Assembly (NCBI GenBank): GCA_024579835.1
Contig: CP102060.1
Coordinates: forward strand, 2,951,558-3,015,557
Direction of reading: 5' to 3'
Length of the DNA stretch: 64,000 nt
Origin: Clostridiaceae bacterium HFYG-1003
Lineage (GTDB): Bacteria > Bacillota > Clostridia > Clostridiales > Clostridiaceae
Positions 25,967 to 35,500 of the stretch are shown here, piece by piece. Every line of letters begins with the position of its first letter. Positions within the stretch are counted from its first letter, which is position 1. Under the pieces are notes generated by a model. That model was not told the DNA's origin. It ran no database searches and saw only the letters and a program-made list of their open reading frames with translations. Made by a program: the position numbers and the translations under genes.

Positions 25967-26254
25967 TTTCCACGTACCCTCCTATTTGATAGATAAAGCA
26001 TATCATCGTGATTTTTTAGATAAGTGTCACCTTAATGACAACGATGACGTTAAAAGATTTGTTTAGAAAATCCGTCGGAAATTCGTCGGAAATTCGATGG
26101 AAGATCGAGCGGTTCAGGTGTCTGCCGGTAGGGGAGTAATTGTGAAAGCAAGAAGAAAAGCCGTTGAAAGACACCAGGTCAGATTCGGCGGGATATCTTC
26201 TTTAATCATTGGTTAATAATGTTTTGATATAACCTAGACAAGGGGTGATTCAAT

Positions 26255-27964
26255 ATGAATTTTAACCAAAATAACCAAGGGTTCAACAACACCATCCATT
26301 TTGGCAAAAAAAACAAGACTCAGGGGTCCCGAAGCGGATTCAAAGCCTGGCTCGAGGAGCTGAAGGGAAAGGTCGGCAAGTGGGATAATCAGCGTAAGGG
26401 TCTAAACCCTCTTCTGATCCTTCTGTTCACATTGATCGCCATGTTCATCTACTTTTTCCTGACCCTGCCGGCTTTAAACTTCATGGCTCCGGAATTTTAT
26501 GCCTTCCTGATTACCGCGGTTCTGATCTTCAATGGTCTGAATCTGCTGTTCGGAAAGCTGCCGGTGTTTCGTACGGGCTGGATCTCCACGGTGGCCATTG
26601 CGCTTTTAATCGCCATTCCGGCTGTACTGGGTTTCTTCTCCCAGCCGCTGTTCCGGGCGAAAAGCTATGCCACACTGATCCCGGTCGAGGATGCGAACTT
26701 CGCCGATTCCGTCAAGGAAATGAGTTATGACAAGGTCCCGGTGGTGGACCGCGAAGCGGCTGCCATTATCGGCGCGCGCCAGATGGGTTCGGTTCAGGAA
26801 GTGGTCTCGCAGTTTGAGATCAACGAAAACTATACCCAGATCAACATCAAGAACGTCCCGGTGCGGGTTTCCCCGCTGGCGTACTCTGACATCGTCAAGT
26901 ACTTCATTAATTCCGGAAACGGTATCCCTTACTATGTCAAAGTCGACATGGCCACCCAGGAAGCGGATCTGATTAAGCTGGCCAATCCGCTCAAGTATTC
27001 CAAGAGCGATATCCTGATGCGGGACATCACCCGCCACAATCGGTTCAATCATCCCACCAAGATGTTTGGGGAAACCAATTTCGAAGTGGACGACAATGGC
27101 AATGGCTACTACATCACTTCCGTTCTGACCCGCCGTATCGGCTTCTTTGGCGGTACGGACGTCAAGGGGGCCATTGTTACCAACGGCGCCAACGGAGAAT
27201 CCCAGTACTACGACATCGCCAACGTGCCAAACTGGGTTGACCGGGTCTATCCGGCGGATTTGATTGTCCAGCAGCTGGATTTCCGGGGAATGTACACCAA
27301 TGGCTTCTTCAACTCCATCATTGGTCAGCGCAATGTCACCCGGACAACTCAGGGTTACAACTACGTGCCGCTCAATGATGACATCTATCTGTTCACCGGC
27401 GTCACCTCAATCCGCAGTGACTCCTCCAACCTGGGCTTCTACTTTGTCAATCTGCGGACCAAGGAAGCCAAGTTCTTCTCGGTACCGTCAGCCGATGAAG
27501 TGTCCGCCATGAATTCGGCCGCCGGTCAGATTCAGGAGAAGAACTACACACCGGCCTTCCCGGTGCTGCTGAACATCAAGAACCGGCCGACGTACCTGAT
27601 CGGTCTGAAGGACGCTTCCGGCCTGGCCAAGATGTTTGCCCTGGTCGACGCGGAAAACTACCAGCAGGTCATCGTCGGCAATACTGTTCAGGAAGTCATC
27701 GCCCAGTATAATCTGCGGACTGATACTTCCAACCAGCCCGGAGCTGATGCCAACGAAAAGACCATTGTAGTGGACGAAGTCCAGAACGTGGTCATTGACG
27801 GCAACACCATCTTCTTCATCCGGGCCAAGGATGACACCACCATCTATGTAGGCACCGCCAAGCAGCTGGGTTCAGCCCTGGTCTTTGTCAAGCCGGGCGA
27901 AACCCTGAAAGTCTTCGGCAATCCCAGAGGCGAACAGTTCGACATTCTGGAAGTAAGACCCTAA
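26255..27964 (+). CDS. Large membrane-anchored protein of unknown function
   Basis: 569 residues. A basic, Q/N-rich cytoplasmic N-terminus (1-50) is followed by three hydrophobic segments (about 52-75, 83-100, 112-132) and then by roughly 430 residues of soluble, beta-rich sequence without cysteines. I do not recognise the family. The extracytoplasmic or cytoplasmic side of the large domain is not certain; three membrane segments and a basic N-terminus favour outside. GGGGTGATTCAAT precedes the ATG and TGATATAAC upstream is a possible extended -10. It is a single gene followed by a terminator. Confidence 0.75.
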   Translation: MNFNQNNQGFNNTIHFGKKNKTQGSRSGFKAWLEELKGKVGKWDNQRKGLNPLLILLFTLIAMFIYFFLTLPALNFMAPEFYAFLITAVLIFNGLNLLFGKLPVFRTGWISTVAIALLIAIPAVLGFFSQPLFRAKSYATLIPVEDANFADSVKEMSYDKVPVVDREAAAIIGARQMGSVQEVVSQFEINENYTQINIKNVPVRVSPLAYSDIVKYFINSGNGIPYYVKVDMATQEADLIKLANPLKYSKSDILMRDITRHNRFNHPTKMFGETNFEVDDNGNGYYITSVLTRRIGFFGGTDVKGAIVTNGANGESQYYDIANVPNWVDRVYPADLIVQQLDFRGMYTNGFFNSIIGQRNVTRTTQGYNYVPLNDDIYLFTGVTSIRSDSSNLGFYFVNLRTKEAKFFSVPSADEVSAMNSAAGQIQEKNYTPAFPVLLNIKNRPTYLIGLKDASGLAKMFALVDAENYQQVIVGNTVQEVIAQYNLRTDTSNQPGADANEKTIVVDEVQNVVIDGNTIFFIRAKDDTTIYVGTAKQLGSALVFVKPGETLKVFGNPRGEQFDILEVRP

Positions 27965-28023
27965 ACGAAGGGGTGATCTTACCGGATTGTCCGTGTCGCC
28001 TGACTGGCAGCGAATATCCCAAC

Positions 28024-28051
28024 CACCCCGGAGCCGGCTGGCTCCGGGGTG
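28024..28051 (+). terminator. Terminator
   Basis: CACCCCGGAGCC (28024-28035) pairs perfectly with GGCTCCGGGGTG (28040-28051), followed by ATTTATTT. Confidence 0.8.
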
Positions 28052-28144
28052 ATTTATTTCCTGGGCGGAGTGGAGGAGTACGGAGGTGAATAGATGACGG
28101 AATCAATTTTATGCAATCGATTACCAGGAAAGGCGGTCAGGTAG

Positions 28145-28174
28145 TTGATATCTCACTGAATTTAGAATTATACT
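28145..28174 (+). promoter_or_regulatory. Promoter of the WYL regulator gene
   Basis: TTGATA (28145-28150) and TATACT (28169-28174) are 18 bases apart, about 40 bases before the start codon. Confidence 0.5.
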
Positions 28175-28212
28175 GAAGTCAGACGAATTGGCAGGAAAGG
28201 GGTATGAGATAA

Positions 28213-29241
28213 TTGACGGGAAAAATTGGCACAAAAGAGGATCGGATTCTGGACATTTATACTGCACTGCTTAACGGCGAGGCTGTCAGTCTGACGGAGT
28301 ATGCCCAAAAGTACGAGGTCAGCGAGAAATCCATCAAGCGTGATTTTCAGCGGATTGAATTGTTTCTGGCAGACTACAACCTGGCCAGCAGCGACAACTT
28401 CAACATTATCAATACTAATACCTCCAAGCGGGACAAGGGTCAGTTCCAGCTGAAGAACGCGGAGAACAACTACATGTCCCGGGCTGAGATTCTGGCAGTG
28501 GTGAAGATTCTGATGGACTCCCGCGGCCTGTCTGAATCCGAGATGAACCCCATCGTGAAGAAACTGATTGCATCTTCCGTCTCCAAGGCGGATCAGCGCT
28601 TTATCCGGGATCTTTTGATCAATGAATGGTATAACTACGTGGAGCCCAGCCATGGGCAGCCGATCCTGGAAAAGCTTCTGGAATTGGCCAAAGCCATCAA
28701 GGAACAGCGGATCCTGCGCCTGACCTACAGCAAATCCAGCGGCGGGTCCGTGGAACGGATCATTGAGCCCCTGGGAATCATTTACAGTGAATTCTATTTC
28801 TACCTGGCCGGAAATATTAAAAATATCGACAAGGACAAGCACTTCCAGATCAAAGGCGATGAGAATCCAACCATGTACCGGCTGGACCGGATCCAGGAGC
28901 TGGAGCTGATGGATGAGCGGTATCAGGTGTCCGAGGCCAAGCGGTTTAAGGAAGGTGAATACCGCAAGCGCATCCAGTTTATGTACGGTGGGAAGCTGCA
29001 TCATGTCCGCCTGCTGGTTCGGGATTTCGCTCTGGAAGCAGTCAGCGATAAATTGGCTGGGGCGAAAGTCAGTCCCTGGAACAAAGACGGTTATGAATAT
29101 CTGGTGGAAGCGGAGCTCTTCGGGGAAGGCATTCTGATGTGGCTCATGGGGCAGGGCGATGGCGTGCGCCTGATTGCGCCCCAGTCCCTGGCCAAGATGA
29201 TGCTTGACCGGGCCAATAAGCTGGCAGACATGTACAAATAA
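28213..29241 (+). CDS. HTH and WYL domain transcriptional regulator
   Basis: 342 residues. Residues 8-60 form a DeoR/HTH_11-like winged helix (SLTEYAQKYEVSEKSIKRDF is the recognition region). Residues about 150-340 match the WYL domain with its C-terminal WCX part. WYL proteins bind nucleic acid or small ligands and regulate varied genes. The start is TTG at 28213 with AGGAAAGGGG upstream. A weak hairpin (CCGCG/CGCGG, 29369-29395) follows. The amylase gene is next but no regulatory link can be seen. Confidence 0.85.
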   Translation: MTGKIGTKEDRILDIYTALLNGEAVSLTEYAQKYEVSEKSIKRDFQRIELFLADYNLASSDNFNIINTNTSKRDKGQFQLKNAENNYMSRAEILAVVKILMDSRGLSESEMNPIVKKLIASSVSKADQRFIRDLLINEWYNYVEPSHGQPILEKLLELAKAIKEQRILRLTYSKSSGGSVERIIEPLGIIYSEFYFYLAGNIKNIDKDKHFQIKGDENPTMYRLDRIQELELMDERYQVSEAKRFKEGEYRKRIQFMYGGKLHHVRLLVRDFALEAVSDKLAGAKVSPWNKDGYEYLVEAELFGEGILMWLMGQGDGVRLIAPQSLAKMMLDRANKLADMYK

Positions 29242-29451
29242 AGTCGAATTCGGCAGATTTTCCTTCCCGGCCGGTCTTTTGGCAGGTGTCATCCTCAAAA
29301 TTAATAGAATATTCGCAGTCTGGTTCGAGTCAGAACATAATCTCGGGCTATACTAATGAAAAATACCGCGGCTTCCCAGTTTTAGGATGTCGCGGTTTTC
29401 AACGAGAGACAAGCAATGATCCGAAGGGATCGGGAAAGGCAGGGCAATCAA

Positions 29452-30942
29452 ATGAGTCAGAATGGCATCATGTTCCAATATTTTGAGTGGTATATGCAGG
29501 ATTTGCAGAATGATCTGTGGATCCGGCTGAAGGAGGATGCCCCGCGCCTGGCCGGTCTGGGCATTTCCAGCGTCTGGATCCCGCCGGCCTTCAAGGCGAC
29601 TTCCCCCCTGGATACCGGCTACGGCACCTATGATCTGTATGACCTGGGAGAATTTGACCAGAAAGGATCCGTGAAGACCAAGTACGGCACGAAAGAAGAG
29701 CTGCTGGCAGCCATCGCGGCGCTCCATGAACATGGAATCCAGGTCTATGCCGACGTGGTGCTTAACCATAAGGCCAACGGCGATGAAACAGAGACCTTCC
29801 TGGTCCGGGAGGTTGATCCATCGGATCGCACCAGTCCCATCTCCGAACCCTACGAAATTGAAGCCTGGACTAAATTTACCTTTCCCGGCCGTGGTGACCG
29901 GTATTCCGCGTTCCAATGGAACTGGAGTCATTTTACCGGAACAGACTTCAATGCCAGGGACAACCGCCGCTCCGTCTACATGATTGAAGGGATCAACAAG
30001 GGCTGGTGCCAGGGCGTTACTTATGAAAACGGAAATTTCGACTACCTGATGTTCAACGACATTGACTATAAGCATCCCGACGTGGTGAAGGAAATTCGCA
30101 GCTGGGCCATCTGGTTCCTGAATGAAACGAAGGTGGACGGCTTCCGCTTCGACGCGGTCAAGCACATCAACGACTTTTTCCTGCGCGATCTGGTTCGGAA
30201 AATCCGGGGTGAATACCGCCAGGATTTTTATGCTGTGGGCGAGTACTGGCATCAGGATGAGGAGGAGGTCAACAATTACCTCGACCAGACGGATTATGAG
30301 ATGGATCTGTTCGATGTGCGCCTGCATTTCAATTTCCATCATGCCAGTCTGGCCGGGGCGGACTATGACCTGACGACCATTTTTGACGGTACGCTGGTTC
30401 AGAATCATCCGGCCATGGCCGTCACCTTTGTCGACAATCACGATTCCCAGCCGACTCAGGCGCTGCAGTCCTGGGTGGAACCCTGGTTCAAGCCCCTGGC
30501 CTATTCCATGATTCTTTTGCGCCAGGATGGTTATCCGAAAATATTCTATGGGGATTACTTCGGCATCAAGGCTCCGGAATCCATTGAGGGCCATCAGGCG
30601 ATCCTCGATCAACTGATCTACCTGCGCAATCAGCACGCCTACGGCGAACAGGTCGATTATCTGGATCATCCCAATGTCATCGGCTGGGTTCGCCTGGGGG
30701 ATGAAGTACACCCGTACGGCTGCGCGGTCCTCCTCAGCAATGGGGAAGAGGGGGAGAAGCTGATGAATGTCGGTTCCATCAATCAGGGGGCAGTCTACGC
30801 CGATTATACCGGCAGCCGGACCGACAAAGTCACCATCGATCCGGATGGCAATGGCCTCTTCCGCTGCAATGCGGGGCAGGTGTCCGTCTGGGTTCGGGAT
30901 CAGGTGACGCCGGAAGAGGCGTTCAACGAAGAAAATCTGTAA
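29452..30942 (+). CDS. amyA: Cytoplasmic alpha-amylase (GH13)
   Basis: 496 residues without signal peptide, close to the cytoplasmic GH13_5 amylases (AmyA/AmyS type). It starts MSQNGIMFQYFEWYMQ, a hallmark of this subfamily. Catalytic residues are seen in VDGFRFDAVKH (nucleophile Asp), FYAVGEYW (acid/base Glu) and FVDNHDSQ (Asp). It would hydrolyse alpha-1,4-glucan or maltodextrins in the cytoplasm. The start at 29452 is chosen from family alignment and a weak GGCAGGGC upstream. No signal for export and no adjacent sugar transporter. Confidence 0.93.
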   Translation: MSQNGIMFQYFEWYMQDLQNDLWIRLKEDAPRLAGLGISSVWIPPAFKATSPLDTGYGTYDLYDLGEFDQKGSVKTKYGTKEELLAAIAALHEHGIQVYADVVLNHKANGDETETFLVREVDPSDRTSPISEPYEIEAWTKFTFPGRGDRYSAFQWNWSHFTGTDFNARDNRRSVYMIEGINKGWCQGVTYENGNFDYLMFNDIDYKHPDVVKEIRSWAIWFLNETKVDGFRFDAVKHINDFFLRDLVRKIRGEYRQDFYAVGEYWHQDEEEVNNYLDQTDYEMDLFDVRLHFNFHHASLAGADYDLTTIFDGTLVQNHPAMAVTFVDNHDSQPTQALQSWVEPWFKPLAYSMILLRQDGYPKIFYGDYFGIKAPESIEGHQAILDQLIYLRNQHAYGEQVDYLDHPNVIGWVRLGDEVHPYGCAVLLSNGEEGEKLMNVGSINQGAVYADYTGSRTDKVTIDPDGNGLFRCNAGQVSVWVRDQVTPEEAFNEENL

Positions 30943-31002
30943 CCGGATGACATCGGGCGAATCAAACGCTATGGGGCTGAAGTGTTTTTTATTTCCACAT
31001 TG

Positions 31003-31043
31003 AACAGGGACTGTCTGACGTTGGTCAGGCAGTCCCTGTTTTT
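31003..31043 (+). terminator. Terminator of the amylase gene
   Basis: AACAGGGACTG...CTGA pairs with TCAGGCAGTCCCTGTT (31025-31040), followed by TTT. It also faces the convergent threonine aldolase gene. Confidence 0.82.
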
Positions 31044-31077
31044 GCGATGCTGGATGGAAGGATCCGACGAACTCCGC

Positions 31078-32145
31078 TTAAAAATGGAGGGCTTCGTCGG
31101 TTCCGTAGAAATAGGCTTTCAGCGCGTTGACCAGGGTATCGCAGTCCTCACGGCTGATGCCGTGGTGCGTGACGAAGCGGACGATGCCATGTTCATGTCC
31201 GTTGGTCAGGATGCCGCGCTCGCGCAGAAAGTCCTGCAGTCCGTCCATCCGGCTGTCATCGGGTCCATTATGGCTGGCAAAGACCATATTGATCTTGATA
31301 TTGGACTCGAACACCTGGAAGGCTTCGATGGTTTTGAGCTGTTCCCCCAGATACAGGGCATTTTCGTGGTCTTCGCTCAATCGGTGGCGCATTTCGTTCA
31401 GAGCCACAATGCCGCAGGCCGCGAGAATACCGGCCTGGCGAAGTCCGCCGCCCATCAGCTTCCGGTTGCGACGGGCCTTGTCGATGAAGGCTTTCGGCCC
31501 GCACAGCACCGACCCGACCGGTGCGCAAAGTCCCTTGGAAAGGCAGAAGGACAGAGTATCCGTATACCTCGTCAGTTCCCGCACGTCCACTTTTAGATAG
31601 GCCGCCGCATTGAAAATACGGGCTCCGTCCGTATGGACCGGAATGCCATGCTCCCGGGCCAGTTCCCAGGTTTCGCGCATGATCTCAGGCGGCGCGACCA
31701 GTCCGTTGGAATGAGCGGTTTCCATGCAGATCAGGCCGGTTTTGGGATAATGGATGTCTTCGACGGTGCGAAGCTTGGCTTTGATATCTTCCGGCTTCAT
31801 ATAGCCCATTTCATCATCGACTTCACGGACCATGGCGCCGGATAGTCTGGCGCAGGCGCCGCACTCATGCTGGATAATGTGAGCGCCGGAGCCCACGATG
31901 ATTTCGTCCGACGGGGAGATATGGGTCATGATGGCCAGCTGATTGCTGAATGTTCCGCTGGGCACAAACAGGGCGGCTTCCATGCCGGTGATTTCGGCGG
32001 CCAGGGCCTCCAGACGGTTGATCGTGGGGTCATCGCCATAGACATCATCGCCCAGTTCGGCTTCGAGCATGGCATCGTACATCGCCTTGGTGGGCTTTGT
32101 TACTGTGTCGCTGCGAAAATCGAGGAAATTCATTTTTTCTTCCAT
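31078..32145 (-). CDS. ltaA: Low-specificity L-threonine aldolase
   Basis: 355 residues. It begins NFLDFRSDTVTKPTKAMYDAM, the classic threonine aldolase opening (written MNFLDFRSDTVTKP here), and carries the PLP lysine in SFCLSKGLCAPVGS. It is a fold-type I PLP enzyme that cleaves threonine or allo-threonine to glycine and acetaldehyde. GGAGGC is 7 bases before the ATG at 32145; a later ATG at 32133 would also fit. The minus strand has TATAAT at 32193-32188 with TTGATC 15 bases upstream, a passable promoter. It could instead act on serine or related beta-hydroxy amino acids. Confidence 0.93.
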   Translation of the reverse strand: MEEKMNFLDFRSDTVTKPTKAMYDAMLEAELGDDVYGDDPTINRLEALAAEITGMEAALFVPSGTFSNQLAIMTHISPSDEIIVGSGAHIIQHECGACARLSGAMVREVDDEMGYMKPEDIKAKLRTVEDIHYPKTGLICMETAHSNGLVAPPEIMRETWELAREHGIPVHTDGARIFNAAAYLKVDVRELTRYTDTLSFCLSKGLCAPVGSVLCGPKAFIDKARRNRKLMGGGLRQAGILAACGIVALNEMRHRLSEDHENALYLGEQLKTIEAFQVFESNIKINMVFASHNGPDDSRMDGLQDFLRERGILTNGHEHGIVRFVTHHGISREDCDTLVNALKAYFYGTDEALHF

Positions 32146-32193
32146 ATCAGGTGCCTCCAGTATCTTAATCAAAGGGTTCTGACTTCTATTATA

Positions 32194-32551
32194 CTCTATT
32201 CCCAGGCAGATCAAGAGAAAAAGCTGGAGGAGCGTAACTGTCGTGCCAACTCTTAGAGATAATTGAAGTTGTTCGTCTTTGGCGTGCATTTTTCTCGAAG
32301 TGTTTTTATTAACAAAAAATTCACATAAATAACTGAAATAATTCGAGAGATATTTTTGCATAAATTTCAAGTCGCCTTGAATATTGGTAAACGTTTAATT
32401 CATTCAAAAGCAAAATATTCACTATGTTCTTAAAATTATTATCATTTCAAAATGAAGCTGTCACTTTTATACAATTCCCTATAGTAAAATTTTATTTGAC
32501 CCACTCCAGTCGGAGACTGAAGCGGGAATCGAATGTTAATGGGGGGAAATT
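32194..32551. other. AT-rich intergenic region before the protease gene
   Basis: Divergent promoter region. Plus-strand CTGTCA (32458-32463) with TATAGT 16 bases on is a weak promoter candidate. No gene seen. Confidence 0.4.
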
Positions 32552-35500
32552 ATGGGTAACTGGAACAAGAAGCGCTGGACCGCCTGGTTCATGACGCTGG
32601 TTCTGTGTCTTGGGTTGATTCCGATGAACGGAATCGCTCTGGCAGACACACTGACTCCGGCTCAGAGCCGGCTGCAGGAACAGGCAGCCGGCCTGTTCGA
32701 AGATCAGGAATCAGTTCAGGTCATCGTTCGACTGAAAGAGGAAGGCGTCGTGCACAGACGGCTGACGAGTCTTTCAGCCAAGCAGTCAAGAATGGAAACT
32801 GCCCGATCGAAGCAGAAAGAGGTGAAGGCCAAAATCAAAGCCAAAGGGATTGACTTTGAAATGGGCTATTCCTACTCGCTTCTGATCAATGGCTTCAGTC
32901 TGACCACCAGCTATGGCGAAGCCATGGAGATTGCGGCTCTGCCTGAAGTAGCCAGTGTGGAGGTTGCGGCAGAATTTGACGCGCCGGCCCCACCGGACGA
33001 AGTCAAAATGAAGCACTCGGTGGACATGGTCCAAGCCCAGTCAGCCTGGGATCTGGGCTACAAAGGCCAGGGCCAGCTCATCGCCGTCCTGGATTCCGGC
33101 GCGGATCCCGAACACAAGGACTTTGTGCTGAGTGATGCCAGCAAAGCCAAATATCCGACACTGGATTCCATGCAGTCGGTAATTACCCAGCTGGGACTGT
33201 CTGGAAAGACGTTCAACAGCAAGGTAATCTACGGTTATAACTACAAGGATCTCAACACCGGCATCAAGGAGATCCGTCAGGCTTCGGGCATGCATGGCAT
33301 GCATGTGGCCGGAACGACGGCCGCCAACGGTGATCCCGCCAAAGGCGGTGTCCGCGGCGTTGCCCCGGAGGCGCAGCTCTTGGTTATGCGCGTCTTTGGC
33401 GAAGCTGGCGGCGGCACCAATGAGGCCATCTACCTGAAGGCGATTGAGGACGCGGTCGCCCTGGGCGCGGATTCCATCAACATGAGCCTGGGCTCGCCGG
33501 CGGGAGTAATCGGCCGGATGGGCAGCGCGTTCCTCACCGCGATCCAGAAGGCCGGAGAGATTGGCGCGGTTGTCAACATTGCCGCCGGCAATGAAGGGTT
33601 TTTCGGACAGAGCGTGGCTTTGCCCAAAGCAGACGCGCCTGACTATGGCATTGTAGCCACTCCGTCCATCGCGCCGCTGGCACTGTCCGTGGCCTCCATC
33701 AACAACCGGTTCATCCAGATGACTGCCCTGAAGCTGGCGGATGGGTCTTCCATGGCGTACCGCCTGTCAGGAACCATTCCTCTGGTGTATGGGGTGTCCT
33801 TTGACATCGTGCCGGTCGGACTGGGAAAACCGGCTGACTTTGAAGGAAAGGATCTCACCGGAAAGGTAGCGTTGATTGAACGCGGCGAGATCAACTTTAC
33901 TGAAAAAATCGCCAACGCCCACAAGGCGGGAGCCGTTGCCGTCATTATCTTTAATAACGCAGCCGGCGGCGACACCTATGTGTCCATGGCAACAGACGGT
34001 TCCGCCATCCCGGCCGTTTCCGTCACCCGCAGCAACGGACTGAAACTTCAGGCCAGCCCTCAGCCCGTCACCTTCAGCGAAGAGGTAGTCAGTGAAACGT
34101 CCGTCGTGGGCGGAGAGATGTCCGACTTCTCGAACTGGGGTCTGTCCAATGAGCAGGAAATGAAGCCAGAAATCACCGCGCCGGGCGGAGATATTTATTC
34201 CACCCTCAACGATGACAGCTATGGCGGCATGTCCGGAACTTCCATGGCAACGCCCCATGTCGCGGGCGGGACTTCCCTCATCAACGAGCGCGTGAAGCAG
34301 GATTTCCCGGAACTGACCGGAACCGACCGGTATGTCTTCATCAAAAATCTTTTGATGAGCACCGCAACCCCGCATCTGCACGGAGACAGTCAGGTTCCCA
34401 CCTCCCCCCGCAAGCAGGGCGCGGGCGTGATGAACCTCGACGCGGCAGCCCGGTCCAACGTGATCGTGGTGGATTCGGCCACCGGATTGTCAAAACTGAA
34501 TCTGAAAAATGTCGGAAGCCGCTTTACCGTGTCAGCCAGGCTGATCAACCGCGGGGACCAGTCCGTTGCCTTTGACTATGACGCGACCCTTCAGACCGAC
34601 GCGGTGAAGAACGGACGGTTTGAACTGGCTCCGCGGCTTCTGGAAGTGGTAAAGGGCGGCAGCGTTACCGTTGCGCCGCACTCCGAGCAGACGGTGACGA
34701 TTGAGCTGGATGCCTCAGCCTACGAGCAGGAACTCTCACAATCCATGCCCAACGGCTATTACCTGGAAGGCTTTATCCGCTTCACCAGCGCGGATGTACC
34801 AGCCGTCAGTCTGCCCTATGTCGGATTCAAGGGAACCTGGAATGACATCCCGGTACTGGAAAAATCAATCTATGATTATTCCGGATCGGAAAAACCGTTC
34901 TACTATACCGACACTACAACTAACTTTACCCACTTCTTCTCCAGCATTGCGGGAAAATCCGTCGTGCTCGGCTACCAAAGAGGTCAGACCCCGGCTTATG
35001 ACAAAAACCGTTTGGTTATTTCGCCCAATGGAGACGGCAAGCTGGATGATATGAAATTCCGCGGGACTTTCCTGCGCAATTACCGCAATGTTCAGCTCCT
35101 GGTGTATGAAGCCAACGGCACCACGCCGATCCACACCAGCTTTGTGTCCTCGCTGCTGGGAACGAAAAATCATTTCTCCGGCGATGAACGCTGGGAGAAG
35201 TCCACCACCAACTCTTCCTGGAGCTGGAACGGACGGGCGAATTACAAAACGATCCCGGACGGGCTGTATCAGCTCGATGTATCGGTTACGCCAAACATCG
35301 CCGGCGCAAAAGCTCAGCTGACACGCTTCCCGGTCCTGGTGGACACCAAGATGCCGGCCCTGCGCAAAGCGGCCTTTGACGAGACAGTCAGAAAGCTCAC
35401 CTTTGAAGCCTATGACGTTACCTCCGGCATCCTTTCTCTGGAAGTTGCCCTGGCCGACGGTACAAAACTCGAATTAATCGACGGCGGTTATGTGATCCCT

